From Elysia chlorotica (Eukaryota > Mollusca > Gastropoda > Plakobranchidae): a stretch of 64,000 nucleotides of DNA. The stretch is from the NCBI GenBank assembly GCA_003991915.1, contig RQTK01000082.1, positions 225,360 through 289,359 on the forward strand. Direction: 5' to 3'. Numbering within the stretch: position 1 is the first letter of the stretch; each line of letters starts with the position of its first letter. Positions 1-12,020 of this stretch are shown in pieces. The notes below the pieces were generated by a model that was not told where the DNA came from, made no database searches, and was given only the letters and a program-made list of their open reading frames with translations. The translations under genes were made by a program, and so were the position numbers.

Positions 1-245
1 TCACGCATCACTGGAATCCGGCCTGGACTAGCGAGAGATGCGTGACCACCGCCCTGGGCCCGGCGCCTAATCTGATTGGTCACTCGGTCCGCCAGGCCCT
101 CAGTCGGTGTTCGCTTGCTTGATTGGTCGAGCGGTGCGTGGTTTGAACGCCGCAGCGCAGTTGTCTGGTGGTCTGTCTGAGGCCGCTCACAGAATGAGCT
201 TACTGAGAATGAGAACAGAAGAACGTCCGATTTTAATAGGCGGAA
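1..245. promoter_or_regulatory. CpG-rich segment with two inverted CCAAT boxes (possible promoter or 5' exon)
   Basis: This stretch is richer in GC and CpG than what follows. It carries GATTGGTCA near 74 and GATTGGTCG near 121, each an inverted CCAAT box. The first 45 bases form a perfect 9-bp inverted repeat (TCACGCATC at 1-9, GATGCGTGA at 37-45). Frame 3 is open for about 39 codons from the window edge but resembles no protein I know. It could be the right edge of a CpG-island promoter or of a repeat cut by the window border. No TATA box or splice site settles this. Confidence 0.3.
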
Positions 246-1268
246 GTTGGGCTGTGGGGTGGTGAGACTGGAGGCCCTCTTGGTTTTGCTTTTATTTTTC
301 TGCTGTTGTTGGTTGGTTGTTGTGGTGTTTTTTTGTGTTTTCTTTTTTTTTTTTTTTGTGTGTGTGAGAGGGAGTGTCCTTCTTGTCTTAGTTGCTTTCT
401 TCCCCCTTGCTTCGGTTTTCCTGGGGATTTTTCGCTTTCATCTGTCCATATCTTAGCGTGTTTTTCATACGAAAAGGCTCTGTCTTGGGGAAAGTAGAGT
501 TGGAAAAAAGCTGCTAAACATGAAGATGAATCCGAGAAACAATATGTATTTACAATATTTATTTACTTAAAAAAGAAATATTTTAAAAATTATCCGGTAC
601 GTACCCGTTTTAAAAGAAGTTTATATGCGTTTTAAGTTTCCTTCTGACAGCAATATCATGTACGACCATTTACATGTCTTTTTCCATACTGTTGTTATAA
701 GCTTCGGATCTGTTTAAAATAGCAATGAATTCCTGAATAATAGGTAACTCCAGTCTTTTTGTTCCGCCTTAGCTTTTGAAAATTACCATCGTATTGTTCA
801 AAAGCATGGATGCACGACAACCCAAACATACTGTATTTCTCTGAAAACTGTGTTTATTATTCCTCAAAGGCACTTAACGGGGAAACCCCTACTTTAGATA
901 ACCGAAAATCCCTCCCAATTCCGAGAACCATGTGGATATTCCCCATTCTATAATCTACCCAACCTCTGGATATCTCCGATTTCGCCTTTCTTTGTGTTCT
1001 TGTTGCCCATTATAATTGTTTTCCCTCGGTATGCGACTACACGCTCTTGTAGCGTCCAAACTCGGGACCTAATCTCTTAATGGGCCTAAACTCTGACTCC
1101 AAAAACTGGACGGCCAGGAAAAGTGACCCATAAATAAAGGTCCTCCGAGTTAGTGCCTAGTCCTGGTCCTAACCCATGGTGTCACTCTGTGCGATTTTCA
1201 ATCAGTCCGGCCTAATTTATTGCCCGTGCAGTTCTACCGACTGAAACCTGCTACATACAACAGGAATA
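246..1268. other. Non-coding, T-rich low complexity then AT-rich unique sequence
   Basis: Positions 285-365 are TG/T-rich low complexity, which accounts for the short open frames there. The remainder shows no coding signal or recognisable repeat. Confidence 0.5.
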
Positions 1269-1467
1269 GAGGCCTTGTGACAACTGGGTCCATAGCGAAA
1301 ACAAAGACGATATGTACAGAATTTCTGCACTGACGTCCAATGAGCTCTGTCCTAGACTAGCACTGACGTCCAATGAGCTCTGTCCTAGACTTGCCAAGCC
1401 AATGGAACCCCGTGCTTAAGGGACGTCGTTGTGTCATCCATTTTCGTCATGTAGATCACAAAGTCTG
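1269..1467 (-). mobile_element. MITE-A copy 1 (short-TIR non-autonomous DNA element)
   Basis: It begins GAGGCCTTGTGAC and ends at ATCACAAAGTCT, the ends shared by this window's MITE-A family. The core has GACGTCCAATGAG and TGTCATCCATTTTCGTC. A 33-bp internal segment (about 1327-1392) is present twice, so this copy has two CCAAT boxes where relatives have one. No transposase is encoded. The family is named here only from comparison of copies in the window. Minus means opposite to the copy at 4026. Confidence 0.7.
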
Positions 1468-1815
1468 GATTTTTGCTGTAGGGAGGTGTGTGTAAAAATG
1501 TGTGTAAAGTGGGGGTGGGGAGGGTATGGGTGGGGGAGGAGGGATGAAGCCCAGTAGACAGCCCAGCTGCCCAGAGCTAGAGAGGATTTATAGGGTAGCT
1601 TACCCCAGGACTTAGCAGTGAAAATTGACTTAACATAATTACTGGTAGTTAGCGAGCAGACTGGCTTTGACAAACTAATTATGTTCGGACGCCGGATGAG
1701 CAGGAAAGCTTGAAGGAATGGGAGGGGTTGGGGTGGAGGCTTGCGTTGAAAGGACCCAGAGCGTAATGAAGACGATACTGAAGGGAACCTTTCCAACATT
1801 TAACTATTGCTTTAT
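1468..1815. other. Non-coding; G-rich run at about 1507-1545
   Basis: A purine-rich GGGGTGGGG-type stretch lies at 1507-1545. It creates a Pro/His-rich open frame on the minus strand (1434-1799) that also overlaps MITE-A and is not a credible gene. Confidence 0.4.
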
Positions 1816-1890
1816 CCTGGATTTACGGAGCAAAACAAATCCCACGTAATTATGTTACCCATTATTGTCGTGCGTGTCGCAAAGTCTGTA
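1816..1890 (-). mobile_element. MITE-A fragment (one end)
   Basis: Only the terminal portion remains: ACGGAGC, then TAATTATGTTACCCATTATT and GTCGCAAAGTCTG, matching the right end of the minus-orientation copies. Confidence 0.5.
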
Positions 1891-4000
1891 AAAAGGCCTT
1901 GGACACCAACCAGTAACGGCAGCTAGTGGTAGGGGCTTGCATCGCAGCTCTGGCAAACTTGGGCGTAATTGTGGTGTGGATCTGTTGCTTTTTTTATTTT
2001 CTCTTTTCTCCGTGTTGAAAATATGCACCCAGAATGTTTTTCTTTATAAATAATTATTTCTTTTTTTTCTTATCTGGTTATTTTGACACATAGAACCTTA
2101 CATAACCAAGATCAATATTTGCACGTTCAACATGTAATACTTGTTATCTTGTTAAAGGCTCACAGTGTATTTAAAACTTGTTTTGTTTGTTTGTTGTTTT
2201 TTTTACTTTGGCGACTTGTGTTCCGATACATGGCTTTTAACCTTTAACGTTTGTAGCATCATGTCTTTTTATACTTGTCCTCGTTTTCTATCCTACACCT
2301 TGAAGTACATGTAGCCCACTAATTTTAGTAAGGGTATTTGGAGGGGAAAAAACAAGTAAGAAGTAGATTTCAGGTCTATTATAATATACATGTAACATCT
2401 TTTATTTATACATAATAGGGTCGTAAATAGCAATCATACTCAATACGCTTAACAATGTCCATTATCACAATTACAAAAGAAACATAACCATATAATGTTG
2501 ATACAATACAATATTACATTCAAAAGTCACAAAGAAATTCACAGGTTTAATTTCAATCGTCAAAAAGCTAGAACTTTAGCATGCGTTTTGAAGTGTGCAT
2601 GGAAGGTGCTTTCCTCATGTTTTTCAAGGTTGTTCGATACTTTGGGATCGAGATAGTAAAAAGATCGCTGACCTGTTGATTTATAATTTCTTTTTGGTTG
2701 GTTTTATCAGCTGAAGATCTAAGTTCCTTAGCAGGTACATACATTTTTAGATAGTCGAGGCATTTAAGGCAAATTAAAACTGCAAACTTTCAACTCGCCT
2801 TAAGACTTCTTGTTTCAATTCAAATTCTAGACACTAGTGCTGTTGTAAGCTACTCCGATGTTGTACTTACGACTCATACAATGCTAGTCGGGCGTCTACT
2901 TCTCCGTCCTCCTTTTATTATTAACCCTCCTAGATTTAGAACAATGTAGCTCGACCTGCGCCATGCAACGCGGACCTTGAAAGGTGTCACCGGTGCTATC
3001 AATAATTCACGTCGAATCACCCCAGAGGTCCTGATCTAACACGCCTACCCAGGAGAAGCGAGATCCGAAATCATGTGGGGTTCATGAAAAACGTATTTCC
3101 TCATTGTCTTAGACGTAGGGCCAGTTAACTTCACTCTGCAGTGTTATGTAGTGTATGGGCGGATTGTAATTGTTTACCATGGACAAACGCCGAATCGGGA
3201 GTTTTAGCCAAATCGGGGAATATTTTAGTCATCGTGAAATCGGAGATTATTGTTACCATTAAACTAGTAAAAATTCAGTCACCACTCTGATATTTGTTAC
3301 AAAAACATTCCTACTTTCTCTATATGTAACAGGCGCATACAGTGTAGGAAAATATGTAAAAGTGACATGGTAAATATTTTTGTTTTGTCTGAAACACAAT
3401 TAATGGTTAAATCTAAATGTTAGATCAATGAACAAAATGTATGCCCCTTATTTCCTCTCCTCCCCCGCCAGATTCGAACCCATCTTGAGCAGTGTTATGT
3501 AGTAATCTGTATTGTTTATACAGCCTCTAATCTCTATAAGAATACGAAGACAAGGGCACGTGATCAAATTTTAACAAAAAACATTGACCCGTGGAACAAC
3601 CGGTTTATAAAGCGGTTTGTGTAAGACACCGAAATAGTGAATATTAAGATAATACGATACCACAGTAATAAACTGACCCCTGGAATTTATATATACGTTT
3701 GGTAAAGAAGGACAAACCAATTCGACAAATATGTGCAAAGTGAGAGAAACATTATTGTACGACTACAAAACATAGGTCTCTTTAAACGCAATTTATGATG
3801 ATAGGTGAAAGAATCTGGTTGGTTAAGACCATGTATAAAGCCTTCAGCCACACGCTATGGGTTGTTTCGACACAGGTGTACAGCGTCTCATTCATTTCCC
3901 TTTCTGTTCCCCCTACAAACAAACACGGTTTTAAACACATTTCTTGTCACCTCGTGTGTCTGACTTCAACAAGGCACGAGTTAGGGCCCTTTCTGCCTCC
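1891..4000. other. AT-rich non-coding sequence
   Basis: No convincing exon was found. A decayed piece at about 2840-2885 (GTTGTAAG ... GTTGTACTTACGAC) resembles the hairpin MITE-B at 56940. GCAGTGTTATGTAGT occurs twice, near 3138 and 3490. The short open frame at 3795-4004 has no recognisable features. Confidence 0.4.
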
Positions 4001-4025
4001 TTAAGGCATGGTTAACATCCACATT

Positions 4026-4212
4026 AGAGACCTTGTGATCGACACGACAATAACTGGTGATATAATCGCGCCTCTTTGGCATAGAAATTCCTGGTCGCTC
4101 ATTGGCTCAGTAGATCTAGAATATATCTATGATTGCCTTTGATTGGACGCCGGTACAAATTCCCTTACATAACGTCTTGGGTTTCGCTAAGGGCCCGTTA
4201 CCGCAAGACCTT
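4026..4212 (+). mobile_element. MITE-A copy (reference orientation)
   Basis: It runs from AGAGACCTTGTGATCGACAC to CGTTACCGCAAGACCTT. The core carries CGCTCATTGGCTC and GATTGGACGCCGGT. The left end and the reverse complement of the right end share an imperfect AGRYCTTGYGRT terminal inverted repeat. It lies inside the duplicated block, so it was in place before that duplication. Confidence 0.75.
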
Positions 4213-4496
4213 CACCTTGACGTGTTCCAGGCTGTAAGTCTGGCTAATCCGGGTGATGAATGAGAGAAGGGGGGACCAGGAAGCGCGACCGTCAACATAC
4301 TGGGCACTTTTTAAAAAAAGAAAAAAAATACTTGAAACAGCGATGTTGAAGATGTATGTGGTCGGACAATTATAATGAAGGGTGACATTGTTCTTATGTT
4401 GTGATTCATTATCAGTATTAGTGGCATTGGAAGTTAACAGAGTACACTGAAAAGTAAAGCATGTTAGTATGAGTATGTATGTGACAGATACATGTA

Positions 4497-4651
<155 letters not shown>

Positions 4652-4736
4652 GGCTGCTCGAACCTACACTTTCCATTAGAAATCGCAATCTGTAGCTACC
4701 GGCCATCAGCACCTTTCAGTTTGTGGTGGTGAGAGG

Positions 4737-5033
4737 TTGTAAAGGCGCAAGTGGTATAGCTTTGATCTCCAATCGGGAGGAACCTGTGATCGGTCAAAAA
4801 TGCATTTGTCTAGATTTCGGCATCCACTGGTTGGGCCAATGCTAGCATATTGTATCTGTGTGGTATTGTCTAGATTTCGGCATCCACTGGTTAGGCCAAT
4901 GCTAGCATATTGTATCTGTGTGGTATTGTCTAGATTTAGGCATCCACTGGTTGGGCCAATGGCAGCATATTGTATCTGTGTGGTAGCACGTAAAATTGTC
5001 AGACGTAAGTTTCGGAATCTGTCCACTTTATAG
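4737..5033 (+). mobile_element. SINE-like unit with three 60-bp tandem repeats
   Basis: A tRNA-like head (AAGTGGTATAGC, then the AATCGGGAGG region) leads into three 60-bp units starting ATTGTCTAGATTTCGG at about 4804, 4864 and 4924. The SINE body motif GCACGTAAAATTGTCAGACG and a decayed end (GTGCCGGTGTTGGAC) follow. This is the window's tRNA-SINE with a local tandem expansion inside it. Confidence 0.6.
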
Positions 5034-5350
5034 TGCCGGTGTTGGACCCAAGCAACAAACGCAACCTCAAACCCTGTGTGGTAGCGAGAATCTTGAGATC
5101 TTGTTTGACATGAAGGTAGCTTACATACTGGACAGGCACTGGACATACATGATCGCCACAGAGTGACCACCACACCTGGGCGGTAGTGACAGAGCTGGCG
5201 ACCATCCCTGGAAGTTAACAATGTAACACCCTTCACAGCACACCTATCACCTCACACCTTGCTCTGGACATCTGGCCTGCAGTCACCGTGGCCAGTTGGT
5301 AGTGCAATACTCTGTGTATGCCTTCTTAAGGCATGGTTAACCCCCACATT

Positions 5351-5537
5351 AGAGACCTTGTGATCGACACGACAATAACTGGTGATATAATCGCGCCTCT
5401 TTGGCATAGAAATTCCTGGTCGCTCATTGGCTCAGTAGATCTAGAATATATCTATGATTGCCTTTGATTGGACGCCGGTACAAATTCCCTTACATAACGT
5501 CTTGGGTTTCGCTAAGGGCCCGTTACCGCAAGACCTT
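5351..5537 (+). mobile_element. MITE-A copy inside duplication copy 2
   Basis: A near-exact counterpart of 4026-4212, carried along by the segmental duplication and not an independent insertion. Confidence 0.75.
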
Positions 5538-5820
5538 CACCTTGACGTGTTCCAGGCTGTAAGTCTGGCTAATCCGGGTGATGAATGAGAGAAGGGGGGA
5601 CCAGGAAGCGCGACCGTCAACATACTGGGCACTTTTTAAAAAAAGAAAAAAAATACTTGAAACAGCGATGTTGAAGATGTATGTGGTCGGACAATTATAA
5701 TGAAGGGTGACATTGTTCTTATGTTGTGATTCATTATCAGTATTAGTGGCATTGGAAGTTAACAGAGTACACTGAAAAGTAAAGCATGTTAGTATGAGTA
5801 TGTATGTGACAGATACATGT

Positions 5821-6050
<230 letters not shown>

Positions 6051-6135
6051 GGCTGCTCGAACCTACACTTTCCATTAGAAATCGCAATCTGTAGCTACCG
6101 GCCATCAGCACCTTTCAGTTTGTGGTGGTGAGAGG

Positions 6136-6432
6136 TTGTAAAGGCGCAAGTGGTATAGCTTTGATCTCCAATCGGGAGGAACCTGTGATCGGTCAAAAAT
6201 GCATTTGTCTAGATTTCGGCATCCACTGGTTGGGCCAATGCTAGCATATTGTATCTGTGTGGTATTGTCTAGATTTCGGCATCCACTGGTTAGGCCAATG
6301 CTAGCATATTGTATCTGTGTGGTATTGTCTAGATTTAGGCATCCACTGGTTGGGCCAATGGCAGCATATTGTATCTGTGTGGTAGCACGTAAAATTGTCA
6401 GACGTAAGTTTCGGAATCTGTCCACTTTATAG
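6136..6432 (+). mobile_element. SINE-like unit with three 60-bp tandem repeats, copy 2
   Basis: The counterpart of 4737-5033 with the same three units and the same unit-specific changes. The triplication therefore predates the 1.33-kb duplication. Confidence 0.6.
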
Positions 6433-6707
6433 TGCCGGTGTTGGACCCAAGCAACACTTGATGCAACCTCAAACCCTGTGTGGTAGCGAGAATCTTGAGA
6501 TCTTGTTTGACATGAAGGTAGCTACATACTTGACAGGCATGATCGCCATAGAGTGACCACCACACCTGGGCGGTAGTGACAGAGCTGGCGACCATCCCTG
6601 GAAGTTAACAATGTAACACCCTTCACAGCACACCTATCACCTCACACCTTGCTCTGGACATCTGGCCTGCAGTCACCGTGGCCAGTTGGTAGTGCAATAC
6701 TCTGTGT

Positions 6708-9700
6708 CAGGTCGACAGAGATCACATCAACCTGCAAACACGAAAAAAAAGAAGAAGAAAATAAAGATAGATTAGTAACAAGGCTTTATCTTAAAGATGT
6801 TTTCCCCAGTCTTTTTCAGAACATAACAACAACAACAAATAACTCTCTCACACACACACACAAAATCATAATACAGGTTAATCTCTGGAGATATATTTCC
6901 ATCTCAAACGTTCATATACAGTTTTATTTCTTAGGCGCAATATTTTGATATAAGTTTATTAGGCTATGTACTGATTCCTACACTAATCTGGATGTCCCAT
7001 CATATTGAGCTGGGCTGAAGCTTTTGTCGCTGATAGTAACTGGGCCATAATATAATTTTTGGTCAATATTTGTTCTTCAATCTGTGAAAAAAATCGCTGT
7101 ACTTAGTACCGCAAGATGCTATGCGTGTTAGGTCTTGACCTCATTTTAAGCCCGATGTGGTGGGGGTGTCCTTCATCTGCTCCTAATAAATAAGCAACGT
7201 CTTCTTAGATTAATTTTTCGCGATCTAAGTTTTTTTTTTAAGACGGTGACACCAGCTGACATCGAAATCGCAGACCGCTTGTTTATCCATCCACATCATT
7301 GCCCACTGACTTTCACGGTAGCAAAAACAACAGGAGCCGATTCCTACATGCATATGTTACACCTTGAGTCTTCCAGTTGTAAAAGGGATATCTCTTTTGT
7401 TCCGCCGCTTTAACCAACAACTGTTTTATTTTCCCCGTTTCAATCTTTCTTGTGACAGACCGCGATTTCAACAAAAGCAACAACAAGAACACCCCCACCA
7501 CCAACTACAACATTTTAACAAATAAACATGACTTCCAGCTGTTTCAATGTGTATTTCACTTAGCAGCAACTCCTTGTTTAATGTCCCAGTTATAAACTTT
7601 CAAACTTTCAATCTGTATCTTGCTGAGCGCGCGGTATGCAATCATCACTCATAAACAATTCATTGCGTTAAGACAACTGAGCACCCGTCACTCGCTACAC
7701 CTGGCTGTTTGTCACTCACAGATCCAGATACACAGGTATTGGGCTACAGGTGGGACCGCTACAGGATCACAGTCCCCGGCCTTTCTTTTGTTACGGTTAG
7801 GTAGATAGGTAGATGTAGGTAACTTCGATTTATACATTCCCAGTACATGAACTAGGTGGTCTTCTTCTATAGAAACACGGCAATCCGTCTTAGCACGGGA
7901 CCAACAGTCTAACACACAGGTGTTTTTCTTGTGCCTGGTACATTCCGAGTTTGACAGGTACAGTACTGTACAAGTGTTTTCAGGCTTGCATGATTGTAGC
8001 GCCTACCTTGAGATTTGACTTGTACACACGCTACAGCCGCTTCACTAGACGCTTTTCAAGTTTGTTCGTTTTTTCAAATTCTATTGTCTTAGGAATAGAG
8101 ATAAAATAGTGACGCTTATCTTGTATTATTTTACTAATCTGTGTTGAGTAATGATAGTTCCTACAATCATCGCCACCACCGCCATTTTATTACCCATCAT
8201 AACCACTAAAATTTACTATCATTTGTTATATTTACGGCAATGATTAATTTGAAGTCTTGACAATGCGTACAGATACATTTGAAAACCACTTTTCCCAAAT
8301 TTGGTTTCCCTATATAATAATACGACTTTTGTTAGTTTCCCTTTGCGGAAAACGCTTGTTTTCTCTAGCCCCTACCCCCGTAATTTTGGAATATTTTGTG
8401 GAACCGTTATGACATCTTTTAGAGCTCTGGCTCAATGGACACTATCTCCTACAATACAATAATTATACCTTTCATATAATAATACCAATACACCTACGAA
8501 CATTTTTTAATACAAAAAATGTACCACATTGACTCACGAAGCCAGTTAAATATTTGAAAAGGAATTATTCGTCCACGTCATCAAAATACACGCAATAATA
8601 TCGTTTACTCGAAATTACTTTTAAAGTAACACAAATTAATTTATTATTAGTGATGGGATTAGTCCAAAGATATAAAATCGTTTACTCAATAATAAATTAA
8701 TATATAGGCCTTTCTTTGTTTAATCGTGCTCATTTGTTATTGTTGTTGTTTTTTTAAGTACTTTAACACATTGTTTATAATAGTAATAATTAGAGAAAAA
8801 AAATACCCTGTAAAAGCGACAGTACCTCCCAGCTCCCACACACTCTTCCTCCCTAACTTGACATTTGAACCTGGGCCCTCCAAGAGGCCCAGACATATGG
8901 ATAGTTTCTATTTCTCTGACATCGCCGATAGGCAAAGGGCAAACAGATAAAAACATACACAAGAGTGGCACTGACCTAGAAAACTCATTTATTCCTTTTG
9001 AGTAAATGAGTTTTGATCTCCGAAATATTTAACCAACATTAAACTGAGCCTCGTGTGTTTCTTCAACGTATCCGTTCAGTTTGTAAACATTAAAACTAAA
9101 TCTATGAATTTCACCCCATCGTATTATTTTCACAATATTTGCAAATATTTTTTTTACTCAAATAACTGAAGTTACCAATAAATCATACAGAATATGAACG
9201 TAATAATTGTTTTCCTCAAAATGAAAAAAAAAGTTTAAAAAAAAAAAAGTCGTTAAGGTGATTTCCTAAGACATTGTGTATGATTGTAGCTTGTTAGAAA
9301 ATTGAATTCACGGAAAAGGAGAAAAAAGTTTAATTTTGTTTTCATTATTACTTTTTTTTCAATGATCTGGTGCCTTTTTCCAGTATATTGATTGTTTTTC
9401 CTCCTTTTTTTCTATCCAAGTTCTTCTCCTCATCAGTTTCAGTTCTTTCTGTATTTAATTGTGGATTGGGTACCATCAGTCTGATCTTATCCCTCGGTGA
9501 TAAATTTAGTGTTTCTCTGTGGTTGTTTGTTTATCTTGGCTTTTGTTGTTGTTTTTTTGTTTGTTTGTTCGTTTTTCTTGTAAGGAAATATCCTACTGGG
9601 TGTGTTAAGACACAGGGTGTGTTAAGACAATAGGGTTGGCTTTCCTCAACCATCTGCCAGCTGTTTTAAATCACTTCATAATCTCCTCAATTGATACATC

Positions 9701-10980
9701 TTCATCCTCACGCCCACAACTTCATTCGCGCCCCATCTCTGATTTATTCTTGCCTTAAGAACGAATATCCGATAGCTCTCATAACGTATCATAAAACACC
9801 GGGGAGAGACAGAGAGAAAATAGATAGACATAGAGATAACAATGATGATGATGATAACAATGATGATGATTATGGTACATTTCTGACTGCTCATAAGAGA
9901 ATAATAGTACATGTATCTTGGATTGACAGACTAGACCTGGGGGTGTTACTGCTAAATGCCTGGCCTGTGATGCATAAAACGCATTGATCGCTCAATTAGC
10001 CCTTGATTTTGCAATGGTGAAATAAGTCAAAGTATATCCGTCATAAAAGACACCTCGAGTTTTGCTCTTTTGTACCACACTGTTCAGTTATCACATTGTT
10101 CGCCGGTAAATGCTATAGTGATTTATTATCCAGCATTCTCTCTCGTGCAATCTGTTGCCATCTAGATTGTCTCTATTCAAACTGAGATCTAGATTTTGGG
10201 TACAAATCAAGACAATAAAAGGGAACAACACGTGAGGCAACTTGCATGATAAGGGCGGTCACTAATTTCATTCTTATAGATTGATGTGTTTATGATCTTC
10301 CCTTGCTTTCACATTTCATCATTGTTCTTACGGCTCGTTGATATTCATGAACCCGTAGCTTTGCGAAAGATTTATTCTTAGATGTAATTTATTATTTATT
10401 TAGCGGAGAATCTCATAAAGATCGTAAAGAAGAAAACCTTTCCTCGTGAATTTATTTAACTAGGCAAGAAATTAAGGTCACTTTAGGAAGGTATCATTCC
10501 TTTGCTGTCTCCCCACGGAAGACGATATTGAAACTTAGGCATACATGGTTTAAACAATTTTTACAAGTAGCGATAGCGCCGTGCAAGGCTTTGCATATTT
10601 AAAAACACTATTAACATAAATTGTTAATGTCGTTCTTCTTATTCTTGGTGTGTTGGAACTGTTAGAGTAAGTGGCGCCTATGACCGTTGTCTTACCTGTA
10701 TTTCTGTTATCAATAACAGTTAATATTGCCTTGATGAAAACATCGATACGGTTTCTCTTTTTTTTTTTTCGCTGTGTAACTGTTCGGACAGCATGACTGT
10801 GTAGTGTGTGCGTGCACTACCTCTGCTTTTAATTCTTGAAACTGCAAAAAGAAAGTAAAAAACAAAACACCAAGCCATTCGATCCATATGAATTTTTGCT
10901 GGGTTTTTTTTTCATTTTATCAACCGTTCCACCCACTGCTGCGACTGCCCTGTAGTATATCCTTCAAAACTAACGCGTTC
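6708..10980. other. Upstream non-coding sequence, probably intron of the Hox gene
   Basis: AT-rich, with short CA (6849-6862) and TGATGA (9841-9871) runs and T/A homopolymers. I looked for a hexapeptide exon (YPWM-type) on both strands and saw none. Since the homeobox exon opens with an acceptor site and an incomplete codon, at least the part just upstream must be intron; how far it extends is unknown. Confidence 0.45.
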
Positions 10981-11013
10981 CCCCCCCTCCCCCCTCTCTG
11001 CGTTTCCCTCCAG
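10981..11013 (+). promoter_or_regulatory. Polypyrimidine tract and 3' splice acceptor
   Basis: A nearly uninterrupted C/T tract ends in CTCCAG directly before the exon. It supplies the acceptor AG at 11012-11013, and the two bases after it complete a codon begun in the previous exon. Confidence 0.85.
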
Positions 11014-11291
11014 GTCCCAACTCCGCCCAGCGGCGCCGCGGCCGGCAGACGTACAGCCGCTACCAGACCTTGGAGCTGGAGAAAGAGTTCCAGTACAACC
11101 ACTACCTCACCAGGAAGCGCCGCATAGAGATAGCGCACTCGCTCTGCCTCACGGAGCGCCAGATCAAGATCTGGTTCCAGAACCGGCGCATGAAGCTCAA
11201 GAAGGAGAAGCTGGCCATCCAGGAGCTCAACAACACCTGCAAGACAGAGTTCAAGGACGAGGATGACTTCAGCGAGGACGACTGCAGGTGA
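11014..11291 (+). CDS. Lox4: Hox homeodomain terminal exon, Ubx/abd-A/Lox class, best fit Lox4 (partial gene)
   Basis: The exon encodes a sequence-specific nuclear transcription factor that patterns the body axis. It starts at the acceptor in phase 1 and codes 91 complete residues before TGA at 11289. The homeodomain spans codons at 11031-11210: [20 protein letters not shown], then [18 protein letters not shown], then [20 protein letters not shown]. The recognition-helix residues I47, W48, F49, Q50, N51 and R53 are all present. After it comes [11 protein letters not shown], resembling the Ubd-A peptide (KKEIQAIKELN) of Ubx/abd-A/Lox2/Lox4, then an acidic tail [25 protein letters not shown] with RMKLKK favours Lox4; as I recall Lox2, it has ELSH and RMKEKK. 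The upstream exon with the hexapeptide lies outside the window or was not recognised. The exon is GC-rich, unlike its surroundings. That it is a Hox homeobox is certain; the Lox4 paralogue assignment is about 65%. Confidence 0.93.
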
Positions 11292-11742
11292 AAGGTCATG
11301 GTTTAAGGCCAAAGTGGGCCAAGGTCAAGGTCAAATGATCAAGGTGTCTCGGGGAATTCCCGTCTACGAGAATGCTAGACGGAGGAAATGGATTTTTTTT
11401 TAATGCAGTGTGTGACATCAACACTTTGACAATGGAACGAATTGTATTTCACTTTCATACTGTTTCATGATCATGCAGATTACAGACAAATACACTTGTT
11501 TGTTGGGATCTGTCTACTAGGAACATCGACGCTGCAATTACAATAATAATAACAAACCCTTGAAAACGACTTTACGTGTTACGTGTATTTCTGTTCTGCA
11601 AGGATCCAAAGGTGATCTAGATGTCGATATCAACGTTTCTGAACGCCTCTACAAAAGAATAGAGCTTTCTACATCTACAGAAGATGGTTGGAGATAAACC
11701 TGTTAAAACGCCATGAACTCCCTGCGTCTATTGCCAAATACT
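11292..11742 (+). other. Probable 3' UTR of the Hox gene
   Basis: Non-coding sequence follows the stop directly, with AAGGTCA-type repeats at about 11294-11342 (AGGTCA half-sites, nuclear-receptor-like by motif only). The first AATAAA downstream is at 11957-11962, beyond a MITE. Others are at 12552, 12656 and 13229. The real cleavage site cannot be chosen from sequence alone. Confidence 0.45.
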
Positions 11743-11919
11743 AGAGGCCTCACCTGATCGGGGATCATAGCAAAAACGGATACAATACATTATGGGAATC
11801 TCCACCAGCGTTCATTCAAAGCTCTACCCTAAACCTACGGAGCAATGAGCGATCAGAAAAACCCTTGCCTGAACGGTGTAATTATGTCATCCGTTTTCTT
11901 CGTGTGGACCGCAAAGCCT
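11743..11919 (-). mobile_element. MITE-A copy just 3' of the homeobox exon
   Basis: It runs GAGGCCTCACCTGATC to GGACCGCAAAGCCT and contains AATTATGTCATCCG, CGGAGCAATGAGCGATC and a decayed ATAGCGAAAAC region. It lies about 450 bp after the stop codon and before the first AATAAA, so it may sit in the transcribed 3' UTR. Confidence 0.75.
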
Positions 11920-12020
11920 ACAATATGTGTTGCTCATACTCATTTTGAAAAAACAAAATAAACGGACTCATAGAATCACGAAGTGGATGAGAACTTTTTG
12001 CCCCATTCTTCACTACGAAT

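Noticed and set aside
4706-5236. 176-codon minus-strand frame with repeated TTQIQYAxIGxTSG segments
   Set aside because: The repeats are the 60-bp tandem units of a SINE-like sequence; the frame is a by-product of a unit length divisible by three.
6708-11013. Hexapeptide (YPWM-type) exon of the Hox gene
   Set aside because: I looked for it on both strands by eye and saw none; the upstream exon is probably outside the window.
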